DNA of 9,404 nt from an uncultured Collinsella sp. Its GTDB lineage: Bacteria; Actinomycetota; Coriobacteriia; Coriobacteriales; Coriobacteriaceae. The position numbers and the translations under genes were made by a program. Positions within the stretch are counted from its first letter, which is position 1. Every line of letters starts with the position of its first letter. Below are positions 1 to 8,796 of this stretch, in pieces. The notes under the pieces are model-generated. The model ran no database searches. It was given only the letters and a program-made list of their open reading frames with translations, and had not been told where the DNA came from. The stretch covers positions 1 to 9,404 of the forward strand of contig UQZI01000076.1 of assembly GCA_900545555.1 (NCBI GenBank), in the 5' to 3' direction.

Positions 1-2215
<2,215 letters not shown>

Positions 2216-2216
<1 letters not shown>

Positions 2217-3364
2217 TGGCCGAGGCTCTAGAGGTAACGCCCGCCGAGTTGGACGCATTTGCGGACCGACTCGGCGAGGTCGAGTCATATCTCCATTTGG
2301 ACGAGAAGCGCACCCGCGTAGCGGAGCTCGAGGCCAAAAGCGTCGCCCCGGGTTTTTGGGACGATGCCGATGCCGCTCGCGCCACGATGGAGGAGATTGC
2401 GCGCGCTAAGGAGGACATCGCCGCCGTGGATACGGCGCGCGGTGAGCTTTCCGATGCTCGCGCCGCGCTGGAGCTTGCCGAGGAAATGGGCGATGACCCC
2501 GATGCCGCCGCGCTGCGTGAGGAGGCTGCCGCCACGGCGGAGCGCCTATCCCGCGCCATCGACGGGCTTGAGCTTGCAAGCTGGTTTACCGGGGAGTTCG
2601 ATCACGGCGACGCGATTGTGACCATCAAGCCCGGGCAGGGTGGTTTGGAGGCCCAGGACTGGACCTTCATGCTCTTTAAGATGTACATGAAGTACTGCCA
2701 GCGTCGCGGTTGGAAAGTCACCATCAACGATTGCCCCGCGGCCGAGGTTATCGGCATCGATCGCGCGACCTTTACCGTCGAAGGCAAGGATGCCTTTGGC
2801 ATGCTTCGTGCCGAGGCCGGAGTTCACCGCCTGGTGCGCATTAGCCCCACCGACGACAAGAAGCGCCGCCAGACTACGTTTGCCGGCGTCGAGGTCATTC
2901 CAGTGCTGCCCGACGATATCGATATCGAGATTAGTCCCGATGACATTCGTGTCGACGTGTACCATGCAAGCGGCCCGGGCGGCCAGGGTGTCAACACCAC
3001 CGACTCCGCCGTACGCGTGACGCATTTCCCCAGCGGTATCGTGGTCACGTGTCAAAACGAGCGCAGCCAGATTCAAAACAAGGCCGCATGCATGCAGATC
3101 CTCAAGGCCCGTCTGTACGAGATCGAGCTCGAAAAGCGCGCCGAGGCCCTGGACGAGATTCGCGGACCCAAGACCACGATTGGTTTTGGCAACCAGATTC
3201 GCAGCTATGTGCTCTACCCGTACCAGATGGTTAAGGACCTGCGCACGGGCGTGGAGACCAGCAACGTCGAGGCAGTTCTTGACGACGGCGATCTGGATCC
3301 GTTTGTGATTGGCTATCACCGTTGGGCTACCGGCAACGCTGACGCGGAGGCCCCGTCTGCATAA
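2216..3364 (+). CDS. prfB: Peptide chain release factor 2 (RF2)
   Basis: RF2 recognises UGA and UAA stop codons and triggers peptide release on the ribosome. The 382-residue product matches the usual length of about 365-380. An N-terminal helical (PCRF) region runs to about residue 130, followed by the core and the catalytic GGQ loop at residues 255-257, within ASGPGGQGVNTTDSAVR. The ATG shares its A with the secA TAA stop, so coupled translation probably replaces a strong ribosome-binding site. Many bacteria carry a +1 programmed frameshift near codon 25 of this gene; here the frame is continuous and the VESYLHLDEK segment has no in-frame UGA, so that autoregulation is absent. The stop-codon-reading tripeptide at residues 210-212 is Ser-Pro-Thr (2843-2851), whereas RF2 classically has Ser-Pro-Phe. 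RF1 is unlikely, because its tripeptide is Pro-x-Thr and the overall sequence (FWDD segment, TDSAVRVTH) is RF2-like. Confidence 0.95.
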
Positions 3365-3416
3365 ACCGCTCAGTTTATGTGGAAATGGGTCAAGGCTTTC
3401 CAAGCAGGGCGGTTTT
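3363..3416 (+). terminator. Possible weak intrinsic terminator after prfB
   Basis: AAACCGC (3363-3369) pairs with GCGGTTT (3409-3415), and the pairing runs into a short T tract. A nested hairpin TGGAAA/TTTCCA (3380-3385 with 3397-3402) sits inside the loop. The outer arms are short and only four T follow, so termination may be partial. The position immediately after the prfB stop fits an end for the secA-prfB transcript. Confidence 0.4.
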
Positions 3417-3443
3417 GCATCCAGAACATACCCTGCACGGGGG

Positions 3444-3471
3444 TTGTTTTTGTTGGGCGAATCGGTAGAAT
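3444..3471 (+). promoter_or_regulatory. Putative sigma-70-type promoter for the yitT-like gene
   Basis: TTGTTT (3444-3449) and TAGAAT (3466-3471) are separated by 16 bases. The -10 matches the consensus at five of six bases and the -35 at four of six. Transcription would start near 3478, about 54 bases upstream of the start codon, so the whole hairpin at 3491-3519 would lie in the 5' leader. Confidence 0.45.
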
Positions 3472-3490
3472 CGAATACAAGAAGAAGTTC

Positions 3491-3519
3491 AAAGCGCATC
3501 CGATGTGGTGCGCTTTTTT
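3491..3519 (+). terminator. Terminator-like hairpin just upstream of the yitT-like gene
   Basis: AAAGCGCA (3491-3498) pairs perfectly with TGCGCTTT (3510-3517) and the T tract runs on to six T in total, the form of an intrinsic terminator. It lies only 12 bases before the downstream ATG and just after a promoter-like site. It either ends read-through from secA-prfB or acts as an attenuator for the next gene. Confidence 0.6.
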
Positions 3520-3531
3520 GAGGGAGGCAGC

Positions 3532-4422
3532 ATGGCATATCGTCTGGACATCAAGCGCATTCTTTCGCTGAACTTCTTTCATGACTTGCCCAAGATCATG
3601 TTTGGCTGCGCCCTGGCAGCTATCGCGACGGATCTGTTTTTGATTCCCAACGGTCTTGCTGCCGGCGGCGTTACGGGCCTCGCCACGATTATCCAGGCGG
3701 TTGGCGCCTCGCATGGCATCTCGCTGCCTGTCGGTATTCAAACCATCGTGATGAATGCCTTGCTGCTGCTGGTCGTTATGCGCGAGGGGGGCATGTTCTA
3801 CGTGGTCCAGACGGCGACGGGCTTTGTGCTGCTGGGCTTCTTCACCGACCTGTTCGCTCCGTTTGTGGCGCCGCTGGCACATGCCGACCTGATGCTGCCC
3901 GCTATGTGGGGCGGCATTATCACGGGCATTGGCTACGGCATGGTGCTACGCGCCGGTGCCAACACTGGCGGCTCTGACACCATCGGTCAGATTATCTCGC
4001 GCAATACGTCACTACCGGTGGGCTCCACCGTCATGGCGATCGACGTTGCCGTGTGCGCGCTGTCGGCCCCGGTCTTCTCGGTCGAAAACGCGCTGTATGC
4101 GGGCCTTTCGATGGTCATTAGCGGCTACGTGATCGATGCCGTGGTCGACGGCGGCAACAGGCGCCGTATGGTACTCATCATCTCGGACAAGTTTCCCGAT
4201 ATTGCGGCCGACATCATGTATGGCCTGGGTCGCGGCTGCACCAAGTTTAAGGCGACCGGCATGTACTCGGGCGCCGAGAAGCCGGTGATCATGGTCATTG
4301 TGAGCCGCCGCGAGCTCAACACCCTCAAAACGATCGTGCGCGAGCGCGATCCTCACGCCATTGTGACGGTCGCCGACGTTACGGAAACCTTCGGTGAGGG
4401 ATTCAAGGACATTAACGCGTAG
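3532..4422 (+). CDS. YitT-family integral membrane protein (DUF161/DUF2179)
   Basis: The 296-residue product has the YitT-family layout. The N-terminal two thirds are strongly hydrophobic, with about five to six membrane segments (starting around PKIMFGCALAAIATDLFLI), the repeated DUF161 pattern, and the characteristic GANTGGSDTIGQII segment. The C-terminal soluble part, from about RGCTKFKATGMYSG to VADVTETFGEGF, matches the DUF2179 fold, which resembles small ligand-sensing domains. I chose ATG 3532 because AGGGAGG (3521-3527) lies just ahead of it; an in-frame GTG at 3505 would fall inside the hairpin and has no ribosome-binding site. The molecular function of the family is not established; transport or sensing is a guess. 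The gene is probably monocistronic, with its own promoter and a leader hairpin. Confidence 0.9.
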   Translation: MAYRLDIKRILSLNFFHDLPKIMFGCALAAIATDLFLIPNGLAAGGVTGLATIIQAVGASHGISLPVGIQTIVMNALLLLVVMREGGMFYVVQTATGFVLLGFFTDLFAPFVAPLAHADLMLPAMWGGIITGIGYGMVLRAGANTGGSDTIGQIISRNTSLPVGSTVMAIDVAVCALSAPVFSVENALYAGLSMVISGYVIDAVVDGGNRRRMVLIISDKFPDIAADIMYGLGRGCTKFKATGMYSGAEKPVIMVIVSRRELNTLKTIVRERDPHAIVTVADVTETFGEGFKDINA

Positions 4423-4538
4423 GGCCGACTGCGTTCCATCCAAAAGACGTTCACATTGATAAACCGTTTCATCAGCGGTTCTGCCTGCTCAATTGTTCAA
4501 ATAATGATAAATACTCTGGTAAAGCTTCCAGTTTCCAG

Positions 4539-4557
4539 CATAATGAATGACGTACGT
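4539..4557 (+). promoter_or_regulatory. Tentative -10 element and palindrome upstream of the transketolase genes
   Basis: In the 208-base gap before the transketolase pair, CATAAT (4539-4544) is the best -10-like hexamer, but no convincing -35 lies 16-18 bases ahead of it. It is followed at once by the perfect 8-base palindrome ACGTACGT (4550-4557), set within TGACGTACGTGCA, which could be a repressor site over the transcription start. Both calls are weak. Confidence 0.25.
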
Positions 4558-4630
4558 GCATCGCGGCTGTGTTGGGACTACCTTTCCGTGCCGTGCGCAT
4601 CTTGTCTTAAGAGGATGAAAGGAAGGCACA

Positions 4631-5461
4631 ATGAGCGACGAAGAGCTCAAAAAGGTTGCCAACGAGGTAAGGAAGGGCATCGTCACCGGCGTGCACGCTG
4701 CCAAGTCCGGCCATCCGGGCGGTTCGCTCGGCGCTGCCGACATCATGACCTATCTGTACTTTGAGGAAATGAACGTCGACCCGGCCGACCCCCGCAAGGC
4801 CGACCGCGATCGCTTCGTGCTTTCCAAGGGTCATTGCGCGCCTGGTCTGTACGCCGTGCTCGCCGAGCGCGGATTCTTCCCCAAGGAGGATCTCGAGACG
4901 CTGCGCCACATCGGCAGCCACCTGCAAGGTCACCCCAACATGAACGACACCCCGGGCGTCGATATGTCCACCGGTTCGCTCGGCCAGGGCATCTCCGCCG
5001 CCGTGGGCATGGCCGTTGCCGCCAAGCACTGGGGCGACGACTATCGCACCTACGCCCTGCTAGGCGACGGCGAGAGCGAGGAGGGCCAGGTTTGGGAGGC
5101 CGCCATGTTTGCCGGCAACCAGCAGCTCGATAACCTCTGCGTGATCGTCGACCACAATGGCCTGCAGATCGACGGCCCCGTCGAGGAGGTCAACGACCCC
5201 ATGCCGCTCGCCGACAAGTTCCGCGCCTTCAAGTTCCACGTGGTGGAGCTCGCCGACGGCAACGATTTCGATCAGATCCGCGCCGCCTTTGCCGAGGCCC
5301 GCGCCACCAAGGGTCAGCCGACCGCCATCATCGCCGAGACCACCAAGGGCAAGGGCGTTTCCTTTATGGAGAACCAGGTGGGTTGGCACGGCAAGGCCCC
5401 CAACGATGAACAGTTTGAGCAGGCCATGGCAGAGCTCACGGCCGCCGGAGAGGAGCTCTAG
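4631..5461 (+). CDS. Transketolase, N-terminal subunit (split enzyme)
   Basis: This is the thiamine-diphosphate-binding half of a transketolase, which moves two-carbon ketol units between sugar phosphates in the non-oxidative pentose phosphate pathway (cytoplasmic). The 276 residues correspond only to the first half of the usual single chain of about 660. SGHPGG (residues 26-31), the SKGH segment and the diphosphate/Mg-binding motif GDG (145-147) through Asn176 (VDHNG) are all present. ATG 4631 is preceded by AGGAAGG at good spacing. The C-terminal subunit starts one base after this stop, and its ribosome-binding site lies inside the end of this gene, so the two are made in step and should form a heteromer. 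Two-gene transketolases are common in Gram-positive gut bacteria, so this is not a broken gene. Related split sulfo- or apulose-transketolases cannot be fully excluded. Confidence 0.94.
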   Translation: MSDEELKKVANEVRKGIVTGVHAAKSGHPGGSLGAADIMTYLYFEEMNVDPADPRKADRDRFVLSKGHCAPGLYAVLAERGFFPKEDLETLRHIGSHLQGHPNMNDTPGVDMSTGSLGQGISAAVGMAVAAKHWGDDYRTYALLGDGESEEGQVWEAAMFAGNQQLDNLCVIVDHNGLQIDGPVEEVNDPMPLADKFRAFKFHVVELADGNDFDQIRAAFAEARATKGQPTAIIAETTKGKGVSFMENQVGWHGKAPNDEQFEQAMAELTAAGEEL

Positions 5462-5462
5462 G

Positions 5463-6404
5463 ATGGCAGACGTCAAGAAAATCGCCACGCGCGTAAGCTA
5501 CGGCGAGGCCCTCGTCGAGCTCGCCAACGAGCACGATGACTTTGTGGTCCTCGACGCCGACCTGGCCGCCGCCACGCAGACCGGTAAGTTTAAGGCAGCC
5601 TGCCCCGACCGCTTCTTCGATGTGGGCATTGCCGAGAGCAACCTGATGGGTGTTGCCGCCGGTATCGCGACCACCGGCCGCGTCGCCTTCGCGAGCACCT
5701 TTGCCATGTTTGCCGCTGGCCGCGCCTTTGAGCAGGTCCGCAACTCCATCGGCTATCCGCACCTTAACGTTAAGATCGGTGCCACGCACGCCGGTATCTC
5801 GGTGGGCGAGGACGGCGCCACGCACCAGTGCTGCGAGGATATCGCTCTCATGCGCGTCATCCCCGGCATGACCGTTATCGTTCCGGCCGACGATGTCGAG
5901 GCCCGCGCCGTGACGCGCGCCGCCTACGAGTGCGACGGCCCCGTGTACATGCGCTTTGCCCGTCTGGCCTCGCCGGTTATCAACGACCCCGAGACCTACA
6001 AGTTCGAGTTGGGTAAGGGCATTGTCATGCGCGAGGGCGCCGATGTGACCATCATCGCCTGCGGCCTGATGGTCGGCGAGGCTCTCGAGGCCGCCGAGCA
6101 GCTTGCTGCCGAGGGCATCGATGCCGAGGTCATCAACATGCACACCATCAAGCCCATCGACGCCGACCTGATCGTCAAGAGCGCCACCAAGACCGGCCAC
6201 GTCGTGACCGTCGAGGAGCACTCTGTGATCGGTGGCCTGGGCAGCGCCGTTGCCGACGTCCTGTGCGAGCAGTGCCCGACGCCGCTCAAGAAGATCGGCG
6301 TCAACGACACCTTCGGTGAGTCTGGCCCGGGTGCCGAGCTCCTGCACAAGTACGGCCTGGACGCCGCCAACATCGTGGCGACCACCAAGGAGTTCTTGGC
6401 ATAG
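5463..6404 (+). CDS. Transketolase, C-terminal subunit (split enzyme)
   Basis: The 313-residue product carries the pyrimidine-binding and C-terminal domains of transketolase and completes the enzyme with the upstream subunit. The VGIAESNLMGVAAG segment holds the expected cofactor-activating glutamate (Glu58). GATHAGISVGEDGATHQ is the family's substrate/cofactor-loop signature. MRVIPGMTVIVPAD and the VTVEEHSVIGGLG segment of the C-terminal domain follow. The start is ATG 5463, one base after the preceding TAG; GGAGAGGAG (5447-5455) gives a strong ribosome-binding site seven bases away. The frame stays open upstream to 5157, but that stretch lies inside the N-terminal subunit and is not transketolase-like. 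An intrinsic terminator follows about 50 bases after the stop, closing a two-gene operon. Confusion with the 1-deoxyxylulose-5-phosphate synthase C-terminal half is possible in this fold, but the adjacent N-terminal half supports transketolase. Confidence 0.94.
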   Translation: MADVKKIATRVSYGEALVELANEHDDFVVLDADLAAATQTGKFKAACPDRFFDVGIAESNLMGVAAGIATTGRVAFASTFAMFAAGRAFEQVRNSIGYPHLNVKIGATHAGISVGEDGATHQCCEDIALMRVIPGMTVIVPADDVEARAVTRAAYECDGPVYMRFARLASPVINDPETYKFELGKGIVMREGADVTIIACGLMVGEALEAAEQLAAEGIDAEVINMHTIKPIDADLIVKSATKTGHVVTVEEHSVIGGLGSAVADVLCEQCPTPLKKIGVNDTFGESGPGAELLHKYGLDAANIVATTKEFLA

Positions 6405-6452
6405 AGCAACCACCGCTCAAATCGGCCACAAGCCAATAGCAAATAGACGTAG

Positions 6453-6490
6453 ACAGGGACGCCCTCAAAAAGAGGACGCCCCTGTTTTTA
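6453..6490 (+). terminator. Intrinsic terminator of the transketolase operon
   Basis: ACAGGGACGCCCTC (6453-6466) pairs with GAGGACGCCCCTGT (6472-6485) across a five-A loop, 12 of 14 positions pairing, and five T follow. This is a standard rho-independent terminator about 50 bases after the transketolase stop. Confidence 0.85.
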
Positions 6491-6670
6491 TATTTCAGCA
6501 AAATCAGTGCCGCATCAAGCAAGGCCTTCTTCGGGAAAAGGGCCCAGTACGGCAACGTGCAATTCAGCCCTCCCAACTTTGTATGTGCAGCACCCCAAGA
6601 TCACGCGGCGACCCCATAGTAGCCGCAGGCCGCGCACAGGGTTACCTCCCAAATCTTTCCGCAGGACGGA

Positions 6671-6707
6671 GGCGCCCCCGCAGCGCGAAGCGCGCAGCGG
6701 GGGCGCC
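6671..6707. repeat. 37-base GC-rich perfect hairpin, possible U-less terminator of the dehydrogenase
   Basis: GGCGCCCCCGC (6671-6681) is perfectly complementary to GCGGGGGCGCC (6697-6707). Inside, GCGCG and CGCGC pair around a three-base loop. It lies about 55 bases past the stop of the - strand dehydrogenase, where a terminator is expected, but neither strand has a T tract after it. It could stall polymerase or protect an mRNA end. Confidence 0.55.
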
Positions 6708-6738
6708 GACATGTCCGAGGACGATTGTGGGGCTAACG

Positions 6739-6751
6739 GGCGGGGCCCGCC
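6739..6751. repeat. Perfect 13-base palindrome just past the dehydrogenase stop
   Basis: GGCGGG (6739-6744) and CCCGCC (6746-6751) flank a single central base. The site sits about 10 bases beyond the - strand stop codon. The loop is too small for a good hairpin, so it may be part of a larger fold with the neighbouring hairpin at 6671-6707 or have no function. Confidence 0.35.
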
Positions 6752-6759
6752 GAACCAGG

Positions 6760-7926
6760 TTAAGCAGCCGGGCAAATCTTCTTGAAGAGCTCGATGACGT
6801 CGTCGAGCGTCGCCTCGCGCGGGTTACCCGGGAAGCAGGCGTCGGCCATGGCGTCCTTGGCCAGGACCTCGATCTCGTCGGCCTTCATGGCCTCGCAGAC
6901 GTGCGGGATGTTCACGTCGGCGGAAAGCTGCTTGACGGCGGCGATAGCGGCGTCGGCAGCCTCGTCGGTGCTCATGCCCGTGGTGTCAACACCCATGGCA
7001 ACGGCAACCTTGGCCAGGCGCTCAGCGCAAACCGGCTTGTTGAACTCCATGGCAATCGGCAGCAGCATGGCGCAAGCGACGCCGTGCGGGGTGTCGTAGT
7101 GAGCGGACAGGGTGTGAGCCATGGCATGGTCGATGCCCAGGCCAACGTTGGAGAAGCCCATGCCGGCGACATACTGGCCAAGGGCCATGCCCTCGCGGCC
7201 GGAGCCGGGCTGGCCGGACTTGGCCTCGGCGACGGAGTCACGCAGGTTCTCGCTGATCAGCTTAATAGCCTCAAAGTGGAACATGTCGGAGAGCTCCCAA
7301 GCGCCCTTGGTGGTGTAGCCCTCGATGGCGTGGGTCAGAGCGTCCATGCCGGTAGAGGCGGTCAGGCCGGCGGGCATGGAAGCCATCATATCGGGGTCGA
7401 CGACGGCGACCTCGGGGGCGTCGTTGGTGTCGACGCACACGAACTTGCGGACCTTCTCGGGGTCGGTGATGACGTAGTTGATGGTCACCTCGGCAGCAGT
7501 ACCGGCGGTCGTCGGCACGGCGATGGTGAACACGGCGTGGTTCTTAGTGGGAGCAACGCCCTCGAGGCTGCGGACATCGGCGAACTCAGGGTTGTTGATG
7601 ATGATGCCGATGGCCTTGGCGGTGTCCATGGAGGAGCCACCACCAATGGTCACGATAGCGTCAGCCTCGGCGGCCTTGAAGGCCTCGACGCCGTCTTTGA
7701 CGTTCTGGATAGTCGGGTTGGGCTTGATCTCGGAGTAGAGGCTCCAAGCGATGCCGGCAGCGTCGAGCTCGTCGGTCACCTTAGCGGTAACGCCAAACTT
7801 GACCAGATCGGGGTCGGAGCAGACGAAGATCTTCTTGTAGCCGCGACGCTGAAGCTCGCCGGGGATCTCCTTGATGGCGCCGGAACCATGATAAGAAATG
7901 GTGTTGAGAACGAAACGATTAGCCAT
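6760..7926 (-). CDS. fucO: Iron-containing alcohol dehydrogenase, lactaldehyde reductase (FucO-like)
   Basis: FucO uses NADH to reduce L-lactaldehyde, made in fucose or rhamnose catabolism, to 1,2-propanediol in the cytoplasm. The 388-residue product begins MANRFVLN and matches remembered E. coli FucO closely, including NNPEFADVRSLEG, PTTAGTAAEVTINYVIT and GQYVAGMGFSNVGLG. The nucleotide-binding GGGS is at residues 95-98. The four iron ligands are all present at FucO spacing: Asp195, His199, His267 and His281. A short extra segment (near SGQPGSGRE, residues 237-245) is the main length difference. ATG 7926 is preceded on the - strand by GGGAGG six bases away; an upstream in-frame ATG at 7968 lacks this. 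The gene stands alone, convergent with transketolase and divergent from the foreign AT-rich gene. General family members act on ethanol, butanol or glycerol-type substrates, so the substrate is inferred. Confidence 0.9.
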   Translation of the reverse strand: MANRFVLNTISYHGSGAIKEIPGELQRRGYKKIFVCSDPDLVKFGVTAKVTDELDAAGIAWSLYSEIKPNPTIQNVKDGVEAFKAAEADAIVTIGGGSSMDTAKAIGIIINNPEFADVRSLEGVAPTKNHAVFTIAVPTTAGTAAEVTINYVITDPEKVRKFVCVDTNDAPEVAVVDPDMMASMPAGLTASTGMDALTHAIEGYTTKGAWELSDMFHFEAIKLISENLRDSVAEAKSGQPGSGREGMALGQYVAGMGFSNVGLGIDHAMAHTLSAHYDTPHGVACAMLLPIAMEFNKPVCAERLAKVAVAMGVDTTGMSTDEAADAAIAAVKQLSADVNIPHVCEAMKADEIEVLAKDAMADACFPGNPREATLDDVIELFKKICPAA

Positions 7927-7985
7927 TGATAGCCTCCCATCGTGTGCGGGGCACCCATTACGCCCCACGCTATGAATCTCATCCT

Positions 7986-8040
7986 AACGCTTTTGAAACA
8001 AAAACACGTGAGAACGTCAAAATTGTTAAAGCGTTTCAAC
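7986..8040 (-). promoter_or_regulatory. Paired operator-like repeats upstream of fucO
   Basis: Read on the - strand, GTTGAAACGCTTTAAC (8040-8025) is a near-palindrome of the LacI/CcpA operator type, pairing at 12 of 16 positions. A second site, GTTTCAAAAGCGTT (7999-7986), carries the same AACGCTTT core in the opposite orientation. The two cores (7986-7993 and 8028-8035) form an inverted repeat of 8 bases. They lie 60-115 bases ahead of the dehydrogenase start, where carbon-source control would act. A TATAAT (8094-8089, - strand) lies further upstream but has no good -35. Confidence 0.4.
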
Positions 8041-8160
8041 ATAATAACGGAGTCCTAGTCCTTCCCTCCCGACAGCAGCGAAGGCTAGATTATAGGAGCA
8101 ATCGCCCAAAGAATACGACCAACTCAGTCTATAAATTGTTTCTGTTTTAGCAATATATGT

Positions 8161-8187
8161 TTGACAATACGTTTATAAAAGGATACT
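8161..8187 (+). promoter_or_regulatory. Putative promoter of the radical SAM gene
   Basis: A consensus -35 TTGACA (8161-8166) is followed after 15 bases by GATACT (8182-8187), a four-of-six match to the -10. The spacing is short. Transcription would begin about 50 bases before the ATG at 8246. The rest of the 7927-8245 gap holds only the dehydrogenase upstream region and no supported gene. Confidence 0.4.
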
Positions 8188-8245
8188 TTATAGCAAACAT
8201 CTTAGTTCACTAAATAACATTAGTGAAATGAAAGAGGCGGTAGAG

Positions 8246-8746
8246 ATGTTAGTTCTACCTATAAAGACCCTCTTGGGCCACTACATTTATGATGCCAATC
8301 GAAACGAGATACTTGCAGTAAGCAAAGATCTCTTCAATTACATCTCAGAAGTCCAAGCAGGCAAAGTTTGCCACGCCTCCTGTAAATCAGACCAAGAATT
8401 CCAGTTACTACAATCATGTGGCTACTGCTGCGATTCGCCATTGCAGGATATCGCTTATCCATCAATTGAACTTTTGAAAGTTAAGCTGGAAAGAAATATA
8501 CGGATGCTAACCCTTCAGCTGACTCAATCTTGTAACTTCCGATGTGATTACTGTATCTATTCCGGAAACTCCTCATACAACAGAGCCCACAGTCATAACT
8601 CCATGTCCATTTCGACGGCAAAACATGCAATCGAATTCTTTAAGATGCACTCGATCGACAACTCAAACCCGGTCGTAGCATTTTATGGAGGAGAACCTCT
8701 CCTTCGATTTAATGAAATTAAGCTAAATTTTATATCTGATTTTTGA
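8246..8746 (+). pseudogene. Radical SAM/SPASM-type peptide maturase, truncated by an insertion
   Basis: The 166-residue product is the front part of a radical SAM enzyme. Cys96, Cys100 and Cys103 (CNFRCDYC) form the Cx3Cx2C motif that binds the 4Fe-4S cluster and S-adenosylmethionine; GGEPL (148-152) is the SAM-contacting motif. LTLQLTQSCN, the HSHNSMS stretch and FYGGEPLLRF resemble maturases of Cys-rich or CXXX-repeat peptides (CcpM-like), remembered rather than searched. Ahead of the barrel lies an unusual cysteine group: Cys42, Cys46, Cys58, Cys61 and Cys62. I prefer ATG 8246, which has AAAGAGG eight bases upstream, over the in-frame ATG 8228. Such enzymes normally exceed 400 residues; here a TGA follows soon after GGEPLLRFNEIK, so most of the barrel and the C-terminal cluster domain are missing and the product is almost certainly inactive. 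The AT-rich codons are unlike the genes to the left, pointing to transfer. No precursor peptide gene is visible upstream. Confidence 0.8.
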
Positions 8747-8761
8747 TTATCCGCATAAACA

Positions 8762-8789
8762 CTATACTTTCAAGCATTTTGAAATATAG
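8762..8789. repeat. Imperfect hairpin at the presumed element end
   Basis: CTATA (8762-8766) and TTTCAA (8768-8773) pair with TTGAAA (8779-8784) and TATAG (8785-8789), giving 11 base pairs with one bulged C and a five-base loop. There is no T tract, so it is not a terminator. The position just inside the break in the radical SAM gene fits a recombinase core-binding region. Confidence 0.5.
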
Positions 8790-8796
8790 GAAAGCA

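Larger units (their letters stand above)
6491..6759. other. Gene-free stretch between convergent genes, with GC-rich hairpins
   Basis: No convincing gene or known RNA family is visible between the + strand transketolase terminator and the - strand dehydrogenase stop. The stretch is structured. It holds a potential CGCGG/CCGCG pairing around 6604-6634, a very strong hairpin at 6671-6707 and a perfect 13-base palindrome at 6739-6751. Short open frames here have no ribosome-binding sites and look like GC-rich noise. Confidence 0.6.

Noticed and set aside
3505..3531. Upstream in-frame GTG start for the yitT-like gene
   Set aside because: The GTG lies in the terminator-like hairpin and has no ribosome-binding site, whereas ATG 3532 follows AGGGAGG.
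2546..3538. Long - strand open frame of 330 codons across prfB and the following gap
   Set aside because: It is antisense to prfB with no ribosome-binding site or recognisable motif; prfB on the + strand is certain.
4456..4764. 102-codon frame before and over the transketolase start
   Set aside because: It overlaps the N-terminal transketolase gene in another frame and has no ribosome-binding site or family resemblance.
5436..6413. Long - strand open frame of 325 codons across the transketolase C-terminal gene
   Set aside because: The Gly/Val/Asp/His-rich composition is typical of antisense shadows in GC-rich DNA; the + strand gene carries the family motifs.
6232..7929. Long + strand open frame of 565 codons opposite the dehydrogenase
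   Set aside because: It is an antisense shadow of fucO caused by GC-rich codons. Its residues are Gly/Val/Asp/His-rich with no domain, it runs through the transketolase terminator, and the - strand frame has clear catalytic motifs.
8157..8213. 18-codon frame upstream of the radical SAM gene, considered as a peptide precursor
   Set aside because: It contains no cysteine or other typical modification residues, has no ribosome-binding site, and overlaps the likely promoter.
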